NCBI RefSeq assembly: GCF_000270245.1
Contig: NC_015635.1
Coordinates: 3,658,001-3,722,000 of the forward strand
Direction: 5' to 3'
Length of the DNA stretch: 64,000 nt
From: Microlunatus phosphovorus NM-1
Lineage (GTDB): Bacteria > Actinomycetota > Actinomycetes > Propionibacteriales > Propionibacteriaceae
The notes under the pieces are model-generated. The model was not told the DNA's origin and ran no database searches. It saw only the letters and a program-made list of their open reading frames with translations. Positions 30,146-38,280 of this stretch are shown here, piece by piece (the first letter of the stretch is position 1; each line of letters begins with the position of its first letter). A program made the translations under genes and the position numbers.

Positions 30146-31663
30146 GTGTCTGCTCGCCTGTCCCGTCGTACCCTGCTCGCCGGTCTCGCAGCCCTTCCGG
30201 CGACCGCGTTGCTCGGTTGCTCCCAGGACCGGACGACCGCGGCACCAATCAGCACCGTCGACACTCTCGACTTCGCCAATCAGTTGCGCATCCCGCCGCT
30301 CGCCACGTCGGTGGTCCGCGACGGGATTCGGCTGTTCGAGCTGAACGTCACGGGCTCCTCGGCCGAGTTCCTCCCAGGTCTTTCGACACCGACACTGGCG
30401 TACGACGACGGTCGATCCGCGGCGCGCTATCTCGGACCGACGCTGCGGGCTCGGCGCGGGGAGCGGGTCCGGGTTCGCATCAACAACCGACTGCCGGAGA
30501 CGACCACCGTCCATTGGCACGGCATGCATCTGCCGGCGACGCAGGATGGCGGCCCGCACCAGGCGATTCCTGCAGGTGGCGAATGGGCGCCGGAGTGGCT
30601 GATCGACCAGCCGGCTGCGACCTTGTGGTACCACCCTCATCCGCACGGTCAGACGGAGCGGCAGGTCAACCAGGGCCTGGCCGGGCTGTTCTACGTCACG
30701 GATGAGGCGAGCCCCGAGCTGCCGTCACGCTACGGGATCGATGACATCCCGGTGATCTTGCAGGATCGACGCTTCGAGGTGACCGGCCGGTTCGATCTCG
30801 GCGGCCGGTCGGTGACCGGCTACGTCGGCGACACCATCCTGGTCAACGGCACCCACAATCCGCACCTCCCGGTGTCCACCGAGCGGGTCCGGCTCCGCAT
30901 CCTGAACGGGTCGAGCGCCAGGATCTATCACCTGGCACTGTCCGATGATCACGAGTTCACCGTGGTGGCCACCGATGGCGGGTTCCTTCCGCGGCCCGCC
31001 CGAATGCGGAGGCTGCTGCTCTCCCCCGGAGAACGAGCCGAGATCGTCGTCGAGCTGCGACCCGGCGAGCGACGAGTCCTGCGATCACTGCCGTGGGATC
31101 TCGGGATGATCGCTCCGCTCACCGACGGCTCCGGCGGCAATGATCGGCTCGACCTGTTGCAGTTGCGGGCCGATCCACAGCTCACGACCAACCCGACGGT
31201 GCCTCACAGACTGACGACGGTGTCCGCGCTGAGCATCGCGGAGGTCGCCGAGCGTCGCGAGATCGTTCTCGAGGGCCGCACCATCAACGGCCGGCCGATG
31301 GAGTTGGGCCGGATCGATGCGGTGATCGCCGCCGGCAGCACGGAGTTGTGGACCGTACGGAACGCCCACAACCAGCCGCACAACTTCCACGTCCACGGGG
31401 TGTCGTTCCAGATCGTGCCCGGCGAGGCGAGCGGGCCCGATCCGGCGCTCGGCGGGAAGGACACCGTGCTCCTCGGTGCCGAGCAGACGGTCACCTTGGC
31501 GATCCGGTTCCCGTCGTTCAGCGACCCGCTGACTCCGTACATGTACCACTGCCATCTGCTCTGGCACGAGGACGAGGGAATGATGGCGCAGTTCACCGTC
31601 GTCGATGCCGACCAGGTCGCGAGCGCGCCGCGAAGTCTTCCGCGCGCCCATGACCACAACTGA
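30146..31663 (+). CDS. Tat-exported multicopper oxidase lipoprotein
   Basis: 505 aa. The signal region SRRTLLAGLAALPATALLGC has twin Arg and a lipobox, so it should be exported folded and lipidated at Cys25. Copper ligands are complete: HWHGMH (His123, His125), WYHPHPHG (His163, His165), HNFHVHG and HCHLLWHEDEGMM at the C-terminus, where Met is the axial type-1 ligand. The closest known types are CueO/FtsP-like oxidases; Cu(I) detoxification is plausible, but no Met-rich insert was seen. GTG 30146 follows GAAGGA by 9 bases. Confidence 0.9.
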   Translation: MSARLSRRTLLAGLAALPATALLGCSQDRTTAAPISTVDTLDFANQLRIPPLATSVVRDGIRLFELNVTGSSAEFLPGLSTPTLAYDDGRSAARYLGPTLRARRGERVRVRINNRLPETTTVHWHGMHLPATQDGGPHQAIPAGGEWAPEWLIDQPAATLWYHPHPHGQTERQVNQGLAGLFYVTDEASPELPSRYGIDDIPVILQDRRFEVTGRFDLGGRSVTGYVGDTILVNGTHNPHLPVSTERVRLRILNGSSARIYHLALSDDHEFTVVATDGGFLPRPARMRRLLLSPGERAEIVVELRPGERRVLRSLPWDLGMIAPLTDGSGGNDRLDLLQLRADPQLTTNPTVPHRLTTVSALSIAEVAERREIVLEGRTINGRPMELGRIDAVIAAGSTELWTVRNAHNQPHNFHVHGVSFQIVPGEASGPDPALGGKDTVLLGAEQTVTLAIRFPSFSDPLTPYMYHCHLLWHEDEGMMAQFTVVDADQVASAPRSLPRAHDHN

Positions 31664-31698
31664 CCCTGACCAACCCACATCGAATCGACAGGAGAACC

Positions 31699-31962
31699 AT
31701 GTCCGACAGTTCCCCGCCGCCGGCCCCGGCGCGCGGACCGCGTACCGGCATCACCATCGCCATGATCCCGCTCGGCGCCATCGCGGGCTCGGTCGTCGCC
31801 CTGCTGCTCGAGATCGTCGTCGGTCTGATCGCCGGAGCCGTGTTCAGTGCCGAGCGCCCGTCGCCCTTCTCCTGGCGGTTCCTGGCCGCGCTGCCGAGCA
31901 CCGGCGCACTGGTCGGCGCCGTGCTGCTGCCGATCCTGTACGTCCGGAGCCGCCGACCGTGA
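31699..31962 (+). CDS. small two-helix membrane protein
   Basis: 87 aa with two membrane helices (about 18-47 and 62-82) joined by a short loop rich in Pro and Phe. ATG 31699 has AGGAG 6 bases upstream. It lies 35 bases after the multicopper oxidase gene and is probably cotranscribed. No family was recognised. The 81 bases to the next, convergent gene show no feature. Confidence 0.65.
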   Translation: MSDSSPPPAPARGPRTGITIAMIPLGAIAGSVVALLLEIVVGLIAGAVFSAERPSPFSWRFLAALPSTGALVGAVLLPILYVRSRRP

Positions 31963-32043
31963 TCAACAGGCCGAGTACGCCGTCGCGGTTCGGTTGGCAA
32001 CCAGCATCTCGGAGCAGTGCTAGCTGCAGAGTTGGATCGACCC

Positions 32044-32730
32044 TCAACTGCCACTGGCACGGATCCCGTGGAGCTGATGGTGGAGACCTTGCATCCTCGC
32101 GTCCAAAGCAGCGGCGATGTCCGCGGCTTCCTTGAGCTCGGCAAGCAGCTGAGCGGGCACCGAGCCGTCGTACTTGTAGTAGATCTTGTGCTCCAGGCTG
32201 GCCCAGAAGTCCATCGCGATGGTGCGGAACTGGATCTCGACCGGGACATTGATCTTTCCGGTCGAGAGGAACACCGGTACGCAGACGATCGCATGCAGAC
32301 TCTGGTAACCGTTGGGCTTCGGCTCGGCGACGTAGTCCTTCACCGTTTGCAGGACGATGTCCTCCTGCTGGGTGAGCAGATCGAAGAGCCGGTAGACGTC
32401 ATCGGTGAAGCTGCAGGTGACTCGCAGGCCGGCGATATCGGTGATCTGCGCCCGGATCGCGGCCAGATCACGTGGGATCCCCCGTCGATCGACCTTGGCC
32501 ATGATGCTGTCGGCGGACTTGACCCGGCTGGAGACGTGCTCGATCGGGTTGTAGTCGTGCATCGTCTCGAACTCGTCCCGCAGGATCTCGATCTTGGTGT
32601 CGATCTCGCGGAGCGCGAACTCGTACTCGAGGATGAAACGCTGCAGTTGACTCTGCATACCGCGCAACTGATCAGGCGTGATCGTGCGCAGCGCCTCGGG
32701 GATCTGGTCGGCCGGCTGCCCAGTGGTCAT
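32044..32730 (-). CDS. small alarmone synthetase ((p)ppGpp synthetase, RelA_SpoT domain)
   Basis: 228 aa with only the synthetase domain and no HD hydrolase. Motifs: HVSSRVKSADSIMAKVDRRG (ATP site), DIAGLRVTCSF, KPNGYQSLHAIV (GTP site), VEIQFRTIAMDFWASLEHKIYYK. It transfers pyrophosphate from ATP to GTP or GDP, RelQ/YjbM style. ATG 32730 has AAGGA 5 bases upstream; ATG 32736 is out of register with it. Monocistronic, with a hairpin-bearing gap behind the CotH gene. Confidence 0.9.
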   Translation of the reverse strand: MTTGQPADQIPEALRTITPDQLRGMQSQLQRFILEYEFALREIDTKIEILRDEFETMHDYNPIEHVSSRVKSADSIMAKVDRRGIPRDLAAIRAQITDIAGLRVTCSFTDDVYRLFDLLTQQEDIVLQTVKDYVAEPKPNGYQSLHAIVCVPVFLSTGKINVPVEIQFRTIAMDFWASLEHKIYYKYDGSVPAQLLAELKEAADIAAALDARMQGLHHQLHGIRASGS

Positions 32731-32759
32731 CGACATCCTTCACGCTAACTCATCGCTGG

Positions 32760-32786
32760 GCTGCCTGGCCGGATGCGTCAGGCAGC
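32760..32786 (-). terminator. hairpin over the CotH gene stop
   Basis: GCTGCCTG (32760-32767) pairs with CAGGCAGC (32779-32786) around an 11-base loop. The stem takes in the CotH stop codon. It is a possible terminator without a T-run. Confidence 0.4.
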
Positions 32787-34055
32787 GTACGAGCGGATCT
32801 TGTCGGCCTCGGTGGTGAGCGTGTCGGTGGCCACGAGGTCTGAGGCACCAGTGGTCAGCAGCTGGGACCAGTCGCCCACGGTCTCGGTCAGCGTGCCGTT
32901 GTCGATCAGTTTGGCCTGGAGGTCCGTCGTGGCCTGCTGATAGAGCGTCTTCCACTCGGCGTTGGCCAGGAAGGCGGTCGACAACGGATTCTCCTTGGTC
33001 TTCGACCCACGTCCCTCCGGCATCCCGCTGGGCCGCTGTCCTGCCGGCATACCGCCGCCCCGACCACCGTCGGCTCGGCCGCCCCCGCCGCCGGGTGAGG
33101 AACCGAAGGCCAGGTTGTGGTCCCAGGCGACCACCGTGAACTTCTTGGTGGCCGAGTCCCAGAGCAGGTACGAGTTGTTGCCGGGTCCGTCGATGTCGTC
33201 GAAGTTGTCGATCAGGTCCTCGAACGCGAGGTAGCTGGCGAAGGAGTCGACGTCCAGCAGGGTCGGGAGCTTCTTGGCGATCTCGGCGGCCGTACCGTTG
33301 TTCACCAGGTCGAGCAACTCGATCAGCGGTGCGTAGGTCTCCTCGCCGGCCTCGACCTCGAACGAACTGGTGTAGTCACCGTCCTCGCCACGCCAGGACC
33401 AGTCGCCGTCGGCTTCGGATTTGTAGAGCACGCTGTCAGCGCCGGCCTCGGGGAAGTTCTGCTCGACCCAGGTGTCGTCGAGATTCTGGACGGTGAGACG
33501 AAGCTTCTCGTCGCTGCCGTTGACCGAGAACCGCGTGCTGATCGCCTCCTCCGACGCCAGGCCGGCGTCGCTCAGCAGATCCAGCGCGACGGCCTCGTTG
33601 ATCGCCGTCTCGCTGGAGTTCGACCGAACGGTGAAGTCGCTGTAGCCGTCGGCATTCTGACCGTCGACGTACTTGTCCAGGCGGATCCGCAACGGCAGCT
33701 CCTGAGCCGGGGTGTCGACCGTGATGTTGCGCAGCGACGAGTTCCCCTTCAACTTGATCCCGACATCGTCGAAGGTCTCACCGTCGATGGTGACCGTCGC
33801 TTTGATCCACTCCTTGTCGCCCTGGTCGAGATAGGTCTGGATCATCTCCCTCAGCGTGGCCTCGTCGACCTCGACACTGATCGTGTGCAGCTTGCTCTCG
33901 TCGAGGACGTTGTCGGTCACGCCGGCCGTCACCGAGTTGCTGGTTGCGGCAATGTCGGCCAGCGAGCATCCGCTCAGGAACAGGGCGAGGGACAAGGTGG
34001 CGGCAGCGATTCCGGTGCGAAGTCGAGGCATGGAACGATGGTGACGAAGTGCCAT
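32778..34055 (-). CDS. CotH-kinase-family lipoprotein
   Basis: 425 aa. The lipoprotein signal TGIAAATLSLALFLSGC predicts surface anchoring. The CotH-like kinase core follows: IKLKGNSSLRN near 115, LPLRIRLDKY, SETAINEAVALDLLSDAG, VLYKSEADGDW, LIDNFDDIDGPGNNSYLLWD and the DxN-type VVAWDHNLAFG. A Gly/Arg/Met-Pro-rich insert (GGGGGRADGGRGGGMPAGQ) follows, common in bacterial secreted CotH proteins. CotH proteins phosphorylate other proteins; here the target is unknown. ATG 34055 is used; ATG 34031 also leaves the signal peptide intact. Neither has a clear ribosome binding site. Confidence 0.82.
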   Translation of the reverse strand: MALRHHRSMPRLRTGIAAATLSLALFLSGCSLADIAATSNSVTAGVTDNVLDESKLHTISVEVDEATLREMIQTYLDQGDKEWIKATVTIDGETFDDVGIKLKGNSSLRNITVDTPAQELPLRIRLDKYVDGQNADGYSDFTVRSNSSETAINEAVALDLLSDAGLASEEAISTRFSVNGSDEKLRLTVQNLDDTWVEQNFPEAGADSVLYKSEADGDWSWRGEDGDYTSSFEVEAGEETYAPLIELLDLVNNGTAAEIAKKLPTLLDVDSFASYLAFEDLIDNFDDIDGPGNNSYLLWDSATKKFTVVAWDHNLAFGSSPGGGGGRADGGRGGGMPAGQRPSGMPEGRGSKTKENPLSTAFLANAEWKTLYQQATTDLQAKLIDNGTLTETVGDWSQLLTTGASDLVATDTLTTEADKIRSYAA

Positions 34056-34129
34056 AGCGATCCGATGATGGTTACCTGTGAGAAGCCTGTACATGTCGCT
34101 ACCTGTCGGTGCTTGACCTACCGCCAGGC

Positions 34130-35104
34130 TCAACCATGGGCGGCGTCCCACCACGCGAGCACCCGCGTGCCGTAGAAGGTGAGCCACTTGGAGGGCTCGC
34201 CGGGCGGCACGTCCACCTCGAACCACACCCGCCCGGGGTGACGTCGTTCCTGCAGCCAGGTGCCATCGGGTCGGCGGGCCCTTCGGATCGCCTCGACCGA
34301 CTCCGCCAGCCGAGGATCCGGTGCTCGATTGTCGTGCAGTGCCGCGTCCCGGAAGTAGTCCACCGCCTTCAAGACGCTGTAGAACCAGCGGAACGGATAG
34401 GCGAACCCGGTCACCCACGGGCCGACGAGCTCTCCGTCAGCCAGCCGGCGCATCAGCCGACGCTCCAGCAGATACGCCTCACCGGTCCGCCGAACCCCGC
34501 ACACCGTGTCATCGCCGATCGCCGTCTCGTAGTAGAGCAGGCCTTTCAGCGAGTTGAGGGTGGAATGGAAGGACGACCGGGTCGAGCCCTCGACCCACTC
34601 GCAGTTCCATCCCCCGTCGGCGAGTTGGTGGTCACCGAACCACTGCGCGATACCGGAGACATCGGCGCCCAGCCACGCGCCGTTCGCCAGCGTGTAGCCG
34701 TTGATGCAGCAATCCACCTCACCGCCCCAATAGGGCAGGCCGTCGTACTCCCAACGGCTGTTCGCTGCCAACTGCTCCGCGGTCCCGGCCAGCACCCGCG
34801 CGTCGAGACCCCAGTCGCGCAGGGTGTTCAGCGACCAGGTGGTGGCGGTCCACGGCTGCCCCGCGCCCTCACCCGACTCCGGTCCCCCGAAATCGAAGTC
34901 CGCCGGGAAGAACGCGCCTCCCGCCCATTGGGCGTCTGGATCCTGGTGCGCCAGCAGTCGCCGACCGAAGCCCTCCGTGGCGATCCGAGCGCGAGTCGCC
35001 TCCCACACCTCGCGCGGCGCACCGGCCAGATCACGCTCGACCTGCCAGCGCAGAGTCGCGTCTGAATCCAGCAACCAGTTGAGAAGACCCTCTGGAGCCG
35101 TCAT
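34130..35104 (-). CDS. terpenoid-cyclase/prenyltransferase-fold protein (squalene-cyclase-like)
   Basis: 324 aa of alpha-alpha toroid type, with repeated W/G patterns: LRWQVERDLAG, QPWTATTWSLNTLRDWGL, ADGGWNCEWVEGSTRSSFHSTLNSLKGLL, RARRPDGTWLQERRHPGRVWFEVD. It lacks the DxDD acid motif of true squalene-hopene cyclases, so it is unlikely to be one; this actinobacterial group has no known activity. ATG 35104 follows TAGCCT (35111-35116) by 6 bases, a leaderless start. It is divergent from padR. Confidence 0.72.
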   Translation of the reverse strand: MTAPEGLLNWLLDSDATLRWQVERDLAGAPREVWEATRARIATEGFGRRLLAHQDPDAQWAGGAFFPADFDFGGPESGEGAGQPWTATTWSLNTLRDWGLDARVLAGTAEQLAANSRWEYDGLPYWGGEVDCCINGYTLANGAWLGADVSGIAQWFGDHQLADGGWNCEWVEGSTRSSFHSTLNSLKGLLYYETAIGDDTVCGVRRTGEAYLLERRLMRRLADGELVGPWVTGFAYPFRWFYSVLKAVDYFRDAALHDNRAPDPRLAESVEAIRRARRPDGTWLQERRHPGRVWFEVDVPPGEPSKWLTFYGTRVLAWWDAAHG

Positions 35105-35143
35105 CCGAGCAGGCTATCGACTTATCGACGGGTCGGCATCCGC

Positions 35144-35184
35144 TTGCGTATGGGTTCTGGGCGGCCTATAGTCCACGTGGACTA
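35144..35184 (+). promoter_or_regulatory. padR-MFS promoter with palindromic operator
   Basis: TTGCGT (35144-35149), a 17-base spacer and TATAGT (35167-35172). TAGTCCACGTGGACTA (35169-35184) is a perfect 16-base palindrome covering the end of the -10 box and the transcription start. A weaker copy, TGGTCCAGACCA, follows at 35200-35211. PadR binding here would block its own operon. Confidence 0.75.
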
Positions 35185-35227
35185 ATCAATACGGATCATT
35201 TGGTCCAGACCATGGGTGGGACTGCCG

Positions 35228-35851
35228 ATGAAGGATGCCGTCGACCGGCTGACTCCGCTGGGAGTCATGGTGCTCGCACTGTTGCGCGAGGGCGACATGC
35301 ACCCGTACGAGATGCTGCGACTGATGCGCCAGCGGCACCACGATCGCCTGGTCGCCATCACCAACGGCACGATGTATCACACCGTGGGGCGGCTGGAGAA
35401 GGTCGGACTGCTCGGCGAGGTCGGTGTCGACCGCGATGGCAACCGACCCGAGCGCACCACGTACACCCTCACCGAAGCCGGCCGCGCGATCGTCAGTGAG
35501 TGGGTACGTCGCGAACTCGTCCGCATCGACCGCCCAGCCGAGTTCCGGGTGGCGCTGGCCGAGGCCCACAACCTGGACCGGCTCGAGGTCGCGGAGCTCT
35601 TGCGCCGTCGCCGCGACGCGCTCGCCGAGGCCCACCAGCTGTATCGCACCGGTCGCGACAAGTCTCGCGCCCTCGGGACACCCGAGCAGTTCCTGATCGA
35701 GGTGGAGCGCTCGGAGTTGCTGCTGGAGGCCGAGTTGCACTGGATCGACACCCTGATCGACCGCCTCGAGCGGCACACCCTGCCGTGGGGTGTCGCCGAG
35801 ATCCCCGACTCACATCGCCACCACCGAGAACGAGAGGCCATCCGGCCATGA
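35228..35851 (+). CDS. PadR-family transcriptional regulator
   Basis: 207 aa. The winged helix is LTPLGVMVLALLREGDMHPYEMLRLMRQRHHD, then TNGTMYHTVGRLEKVGLL and the wing RPERTTYTLTEAGRA; the C-terminal Vir_act_alpha_C helices mediate dimer formation. ATG 35228 starts just before the conserved core; GTG 35216 is an alternative. The stop overlaps the start of the MFS gene (ATGA), the classic self-regulated drug-efflux pair. Confidence 0.9.
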   Translation: MKDAVDRLTPLGVMVLALLREGDMHPYEMLRLMRQRHHDRLVAITNGTMYHTVGRLEKVGLLGEVGVDRDGNRPERTTYTLTEAGRAIVSEWVRRELVRIDRPAEFRVALAEAHNLDRLEVAELLRRRRDALAEAHQLYRTGRDKSRALGTPEQFLIEVERSELLLEAELHWIDTLIDRLERHTLPWGVAEIPDSHRHHREREAIRP

Positions 35852-37392
35852 CCGACCCCACCACCACAACCCCGACCACCGCAACCACACACAAGAACCC
35901 CTGGCCGGCGCTGTGGGCGCTGGTCATCGGCTTCTTCATGATCTTGGTCGACACGACGATCGTCTCGGTGGCGAATCCGGCCATCAAGGCCGCGCTCGAC
36001 CCGAACACCAACAATCTCGACAACGTGGTCTGGGTCACCAGCGCCTATCTGCTCAGCTATGCCGTGCCATTGTTGATCACCGGCCGGCTCGGCGACCGGT
36101 TCGGACCGAAGAACATCTATCTCATCGGTCTCGCCATCTTCACCCTTGCCTCGCTCGGCTGCGGGTTGTCTGCCTCGCTCGGCGCGCTGGTCGCGATGCG
36201 CGCGGTCCAAGGTCTCGGTGCCTCGCTGATGACCCCGCAGACGATGGCTGTCATCACCCGCACCTTTCCACCGAACCGACGCGGCGCCGCCATGGGACTC
36301 TGGGGCGCGACGGCCGGAGTGGCGACACTGGTCGGCCCGCTCGCGGGCGGTCTGCTGGTGGACGGCTTCGGCTGGGAGTGGATCTTCTTCGTCAATCTTC
36401 CGGTCGGCGTGATCGGCTTCGTGCTGGCCTGGATCCTCGTGCCCAAGCTGCCGACCCATCCGCATCGCTTCGACGTCCTCGGCGTCCTGCTCAGCGCGCT
36501 CGCCCTGTTCCTCATCGTCTTCGGCCTGCAAGAGGGCGAGGCCTACGACTGGGGCACGATCTGGGGTCCGATCACTGTCTGGGGCATGATCATCGCCGGG
36601 GTCGTCGTCCTGGTGCTGTTCGTCTGGGCACAGTCTCGGACCAAGCGGGAGCCGCTCGTGCCGCTGGAGCTGTTCGGTGACAGGAACTTCTCGATCTCGA
36701 ACCTGGCGATCGCGACCGTGGGTTTCACCGTCACCAGCATGTCGCTGCCGTTGATGTTCTTCATCCAGCTCGCCATCGGACTCACGCCGACTCGCGCTGC
36801 CCTGCTGATGATCCCGATGGCGGTGATCTCGGGGGTGCTCGCCCCCTTCGCCGGCCGGCTGCTCGATCGGACAGATCCACGATTCCTGCTCGTGCCGGGG
36901 CTGCTGCTCACTTCGCTCTCGCTGTTCTGGTACGCGTGGCTGATGAAACCCGACACGCCCGTGTGGATGTTCCTGTTGCCGTCGGCCCTGATGGGCCTGG
37001 GCAACGCCGGAATGTGGGGTCCGCTGGCGACCATCGCCACCCGGAACCTGCCGCCGCGACAGGCCGGCGCCGGGGCCGGCATCTACAACACCACCCGCAC
37101 CATGGGCTCCGTCATCGGCTCCGCGGCGATCGCCGCCTTCATGCAGAGCCGGCTGGTGGCGAACCTGCCGGGAGCCGCAGAGCACAGCGGCGGCTTCGGC
37201 CAAGGTGCCCTCCCCGCATTCGTGGTCGACGGATTCTCCACCGCAATGTCCCAAGCGGTGTTGCTGCCGGCCTGCGTGCTGCTGATCGGCGTCGTGGCCG
37301 TGCTGTTCCTCCGCCGCCCGAAAGCTTCATCGACAGCGAACTGGCACGCCGCTCACGCCGCTCAGGGTGGTTCGGGTGGTCGACTGCGATAG
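35848..37392 (+). CDS. MFS drug transporter, DHA2 family (14 helices)
   Basis: 514 aa. Typical DHA2 features: FFMILVDTTIVSVANPAIKAAL in helix 1, GRLGDRFGPKNIYLIG in the loop after helix 2, RAVQGLGASLMTPQTMAVI and WGATAGVATLVGPLAGG. It probably exports hydrophobic cations or antibiotics by proton antiport; the substrate is unknown. The last ten residues (QGGSGGRLR region) are encoded by a copied 3' end of the neighbouring HNH gene, so the original C-terminus has been replaced. Coupled to padR by ATGA. Confidence 0.9.
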   Translation: MTDPTTTTPTTATTHKNPWPALWALVIGFFMILVDTTIVSVANPAIKAALDPNTNNLDNVVWVTSAYLLSYAVPLLITGRLGDRFGPKNIYLIGLAIFTLASLGCGLSASLGALVAMRAVQGLGASLMTPQTMAVITRTFPPNRRGAAMGLWGATAGVATLVGPLAGGLLVDGFGWEWIFFVNLPVGVIGFVLAWILVPKLPTHPHRFDVLGVLLSALALFLIVFGLQEGEAYDWGTIWGPITVWGMIIAGVVVLVLFVWAQSRTKREPLVPLELFGDRNFSISNLAIATVGFTVTSMSLPLMFFIQLAIGLTPTRAALLMIPMAVISGVLAPFAGRLLDRTDPRFLLVPGLLLTSLSLFWYAWLMKPDTPVWMFLLPSALMGLGNAGMWGPLATIATRNLPPRQAGAGAGIYNTTRTMGSVIGSAAIAAFMQSRLVANLPGAAEHSGGFGQGALPAFVVDGFSTAMSQAVLLPACVLLIGVVAVLFLRRPKASSTANWHAAHAAQGGSGGRLR

Positions 37393-37409
37393 TGGTGTCC
37401 GGTCGGAGT
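37361..37409 (-). repeat. copied 3' end of the DUF222/HNH gene
   Basis: 37361-37409 matches 38280-38328, the last codons and stop of the HNH gene, with about five differences over 49 bases and in the same orientation. On the minus strand it still reads TPTGHHYRSRPPEPP followed by a stop, against TPTGHHYRSRPPQPP in the intact gene. It provides the final codons and stop of the MFS gene on the other strand. Confidence 0.75.
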
Positions 37410-37422
37410 GGTGACCGCTTTT

Positions 37423-37630
37423 GGCCCGCGGGCGTCACACGTACGGGCGTTATGCGTCACGGCCGGTCGTTCGTGGCCCGCGGGCGCGAACCGTACTCCC
37501 GGCACGCCCAGCCGCCGATCGTCTGCGGCCCACAGGCGCAAGACGTACTTCCGGTCCACTCGACTTGCGGCCGCCTGCGGCCCGGCGGCGCCAAACACGC
37601 TCGTCTTGAGGCTCGGGCTGGGTCTTCGGG
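37423..37630 (+). repeat. tandem array 1 of the 52-base repeat (4 units)
   Basis: Units start with GGCCC at 37423, 37475, 37527 and 37579, exactly 52 bases apart; similarity falls in the fourth. The core is GGCCCGCGGGCGCGAACCGTAC, i.e. a GCCC-NN-GGGC palindrome then a CGTAC box (given in parts: GGCCCGCGGGCG, GAACCGTAC). There are no spacers. The array follows the MFS stop by 30 bases and runs opposite to array 2. The rest of 37631-37752 shows nothing recognisable. Confidence 0.85.
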
Positions 37631-37752
37631 CATTGATGCAGCCACATCCCAGCCGTGAACCAGCCACCGCACCCGAGAGTTCGCCCTGAGATTCGGATGA
37701 TCAGATCCATCGCGAACTCGAGGCGGACGCATCCCACAACCGCTGACGCTCC

Positions 37753-38190
37753 TCACATGAGCGCTTCGACAGCACTCGCCAGCTCCGAGGGGGAACGGCG
37801 GCCGTCCAACTCGACACCCGCACCCTGTCGTAGCAATGGCTCGATCTCGACCAGGTACTTGCGAATCTCGGCCTGTTGTTCTGCCGAACGACCGTACGGG
37901 TTGCTCGTCCGAGTCCCCACCCGCTCAATCAGCACTTCGACCGGAGCGCTGAGCAACACGACATGCTCGAACCGGTCATAGAAACGGCCTTGGTTCTCGA
38001 CGGTCCCCGATACCACCACATCGTGGTGACTAGCCAGAAGATCACTCATCCGCAGCTCGTCCCAACGAGCGTCCAGTAACTTCCAGCCGTCGTAGTCCGT
38101 ATCCACGGTCAGATGCCCACGCCGACGCAACTCTTCGAGCAGCGTCGACTTCCCAGCGCCAGACATGCCGGTGATGAGGATGCGAGCCAC
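37753..38190 (-). CDS. P-loop nucleotide-kinase-like protein
   Basis: 145 aa. Walker A GMSGAGKSTLLEEL (8-21) directly after the first strand, then DTDYDGWKLLD, a Walker-B-like strand VVVSGTVENQGRFYDRF and an Arg-rich lid (RVGTRTSNPYGRSAEQQAEIRKYL). The layout is that of small kinases (adenylate, shikimate or gluconate type) annotated as AAA-family ATPases in actinobacteria. The substrate is unknown. GTG 38190 follows GGTGGAG. It lies between the two 52-base arrays, just downstream of the HNH gene. Confidence 0.75.
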   Translation of the reverse strand: MARILITGMSGAGKSTLLEELRRRGHLTVDTDYDGWKLLDARWDELRMSDLLASHHDVVVSGTVENQGRFYDRFEHVVLLSAPVEVLIERVGTRTSNPYGRSAEQQAEIRKYLVEIEPLLRQGAGVELDGRRSPSELASAVEALM

Positions 38191-38280
38191 TCACTCCACC
38201 TCTGCCATGACCGTCACACTGGAACCCACGCTGGACACAGTCTCACATCCACCACGCGGCTTCGCCGGGCTTGGCGCGGC

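Noticed and set aside
34130-35104. Squalene-hopene cyclase
   Set aside because: The protein is about half the usual length and lacks the DxDD acid motif, so only the fold is supported.
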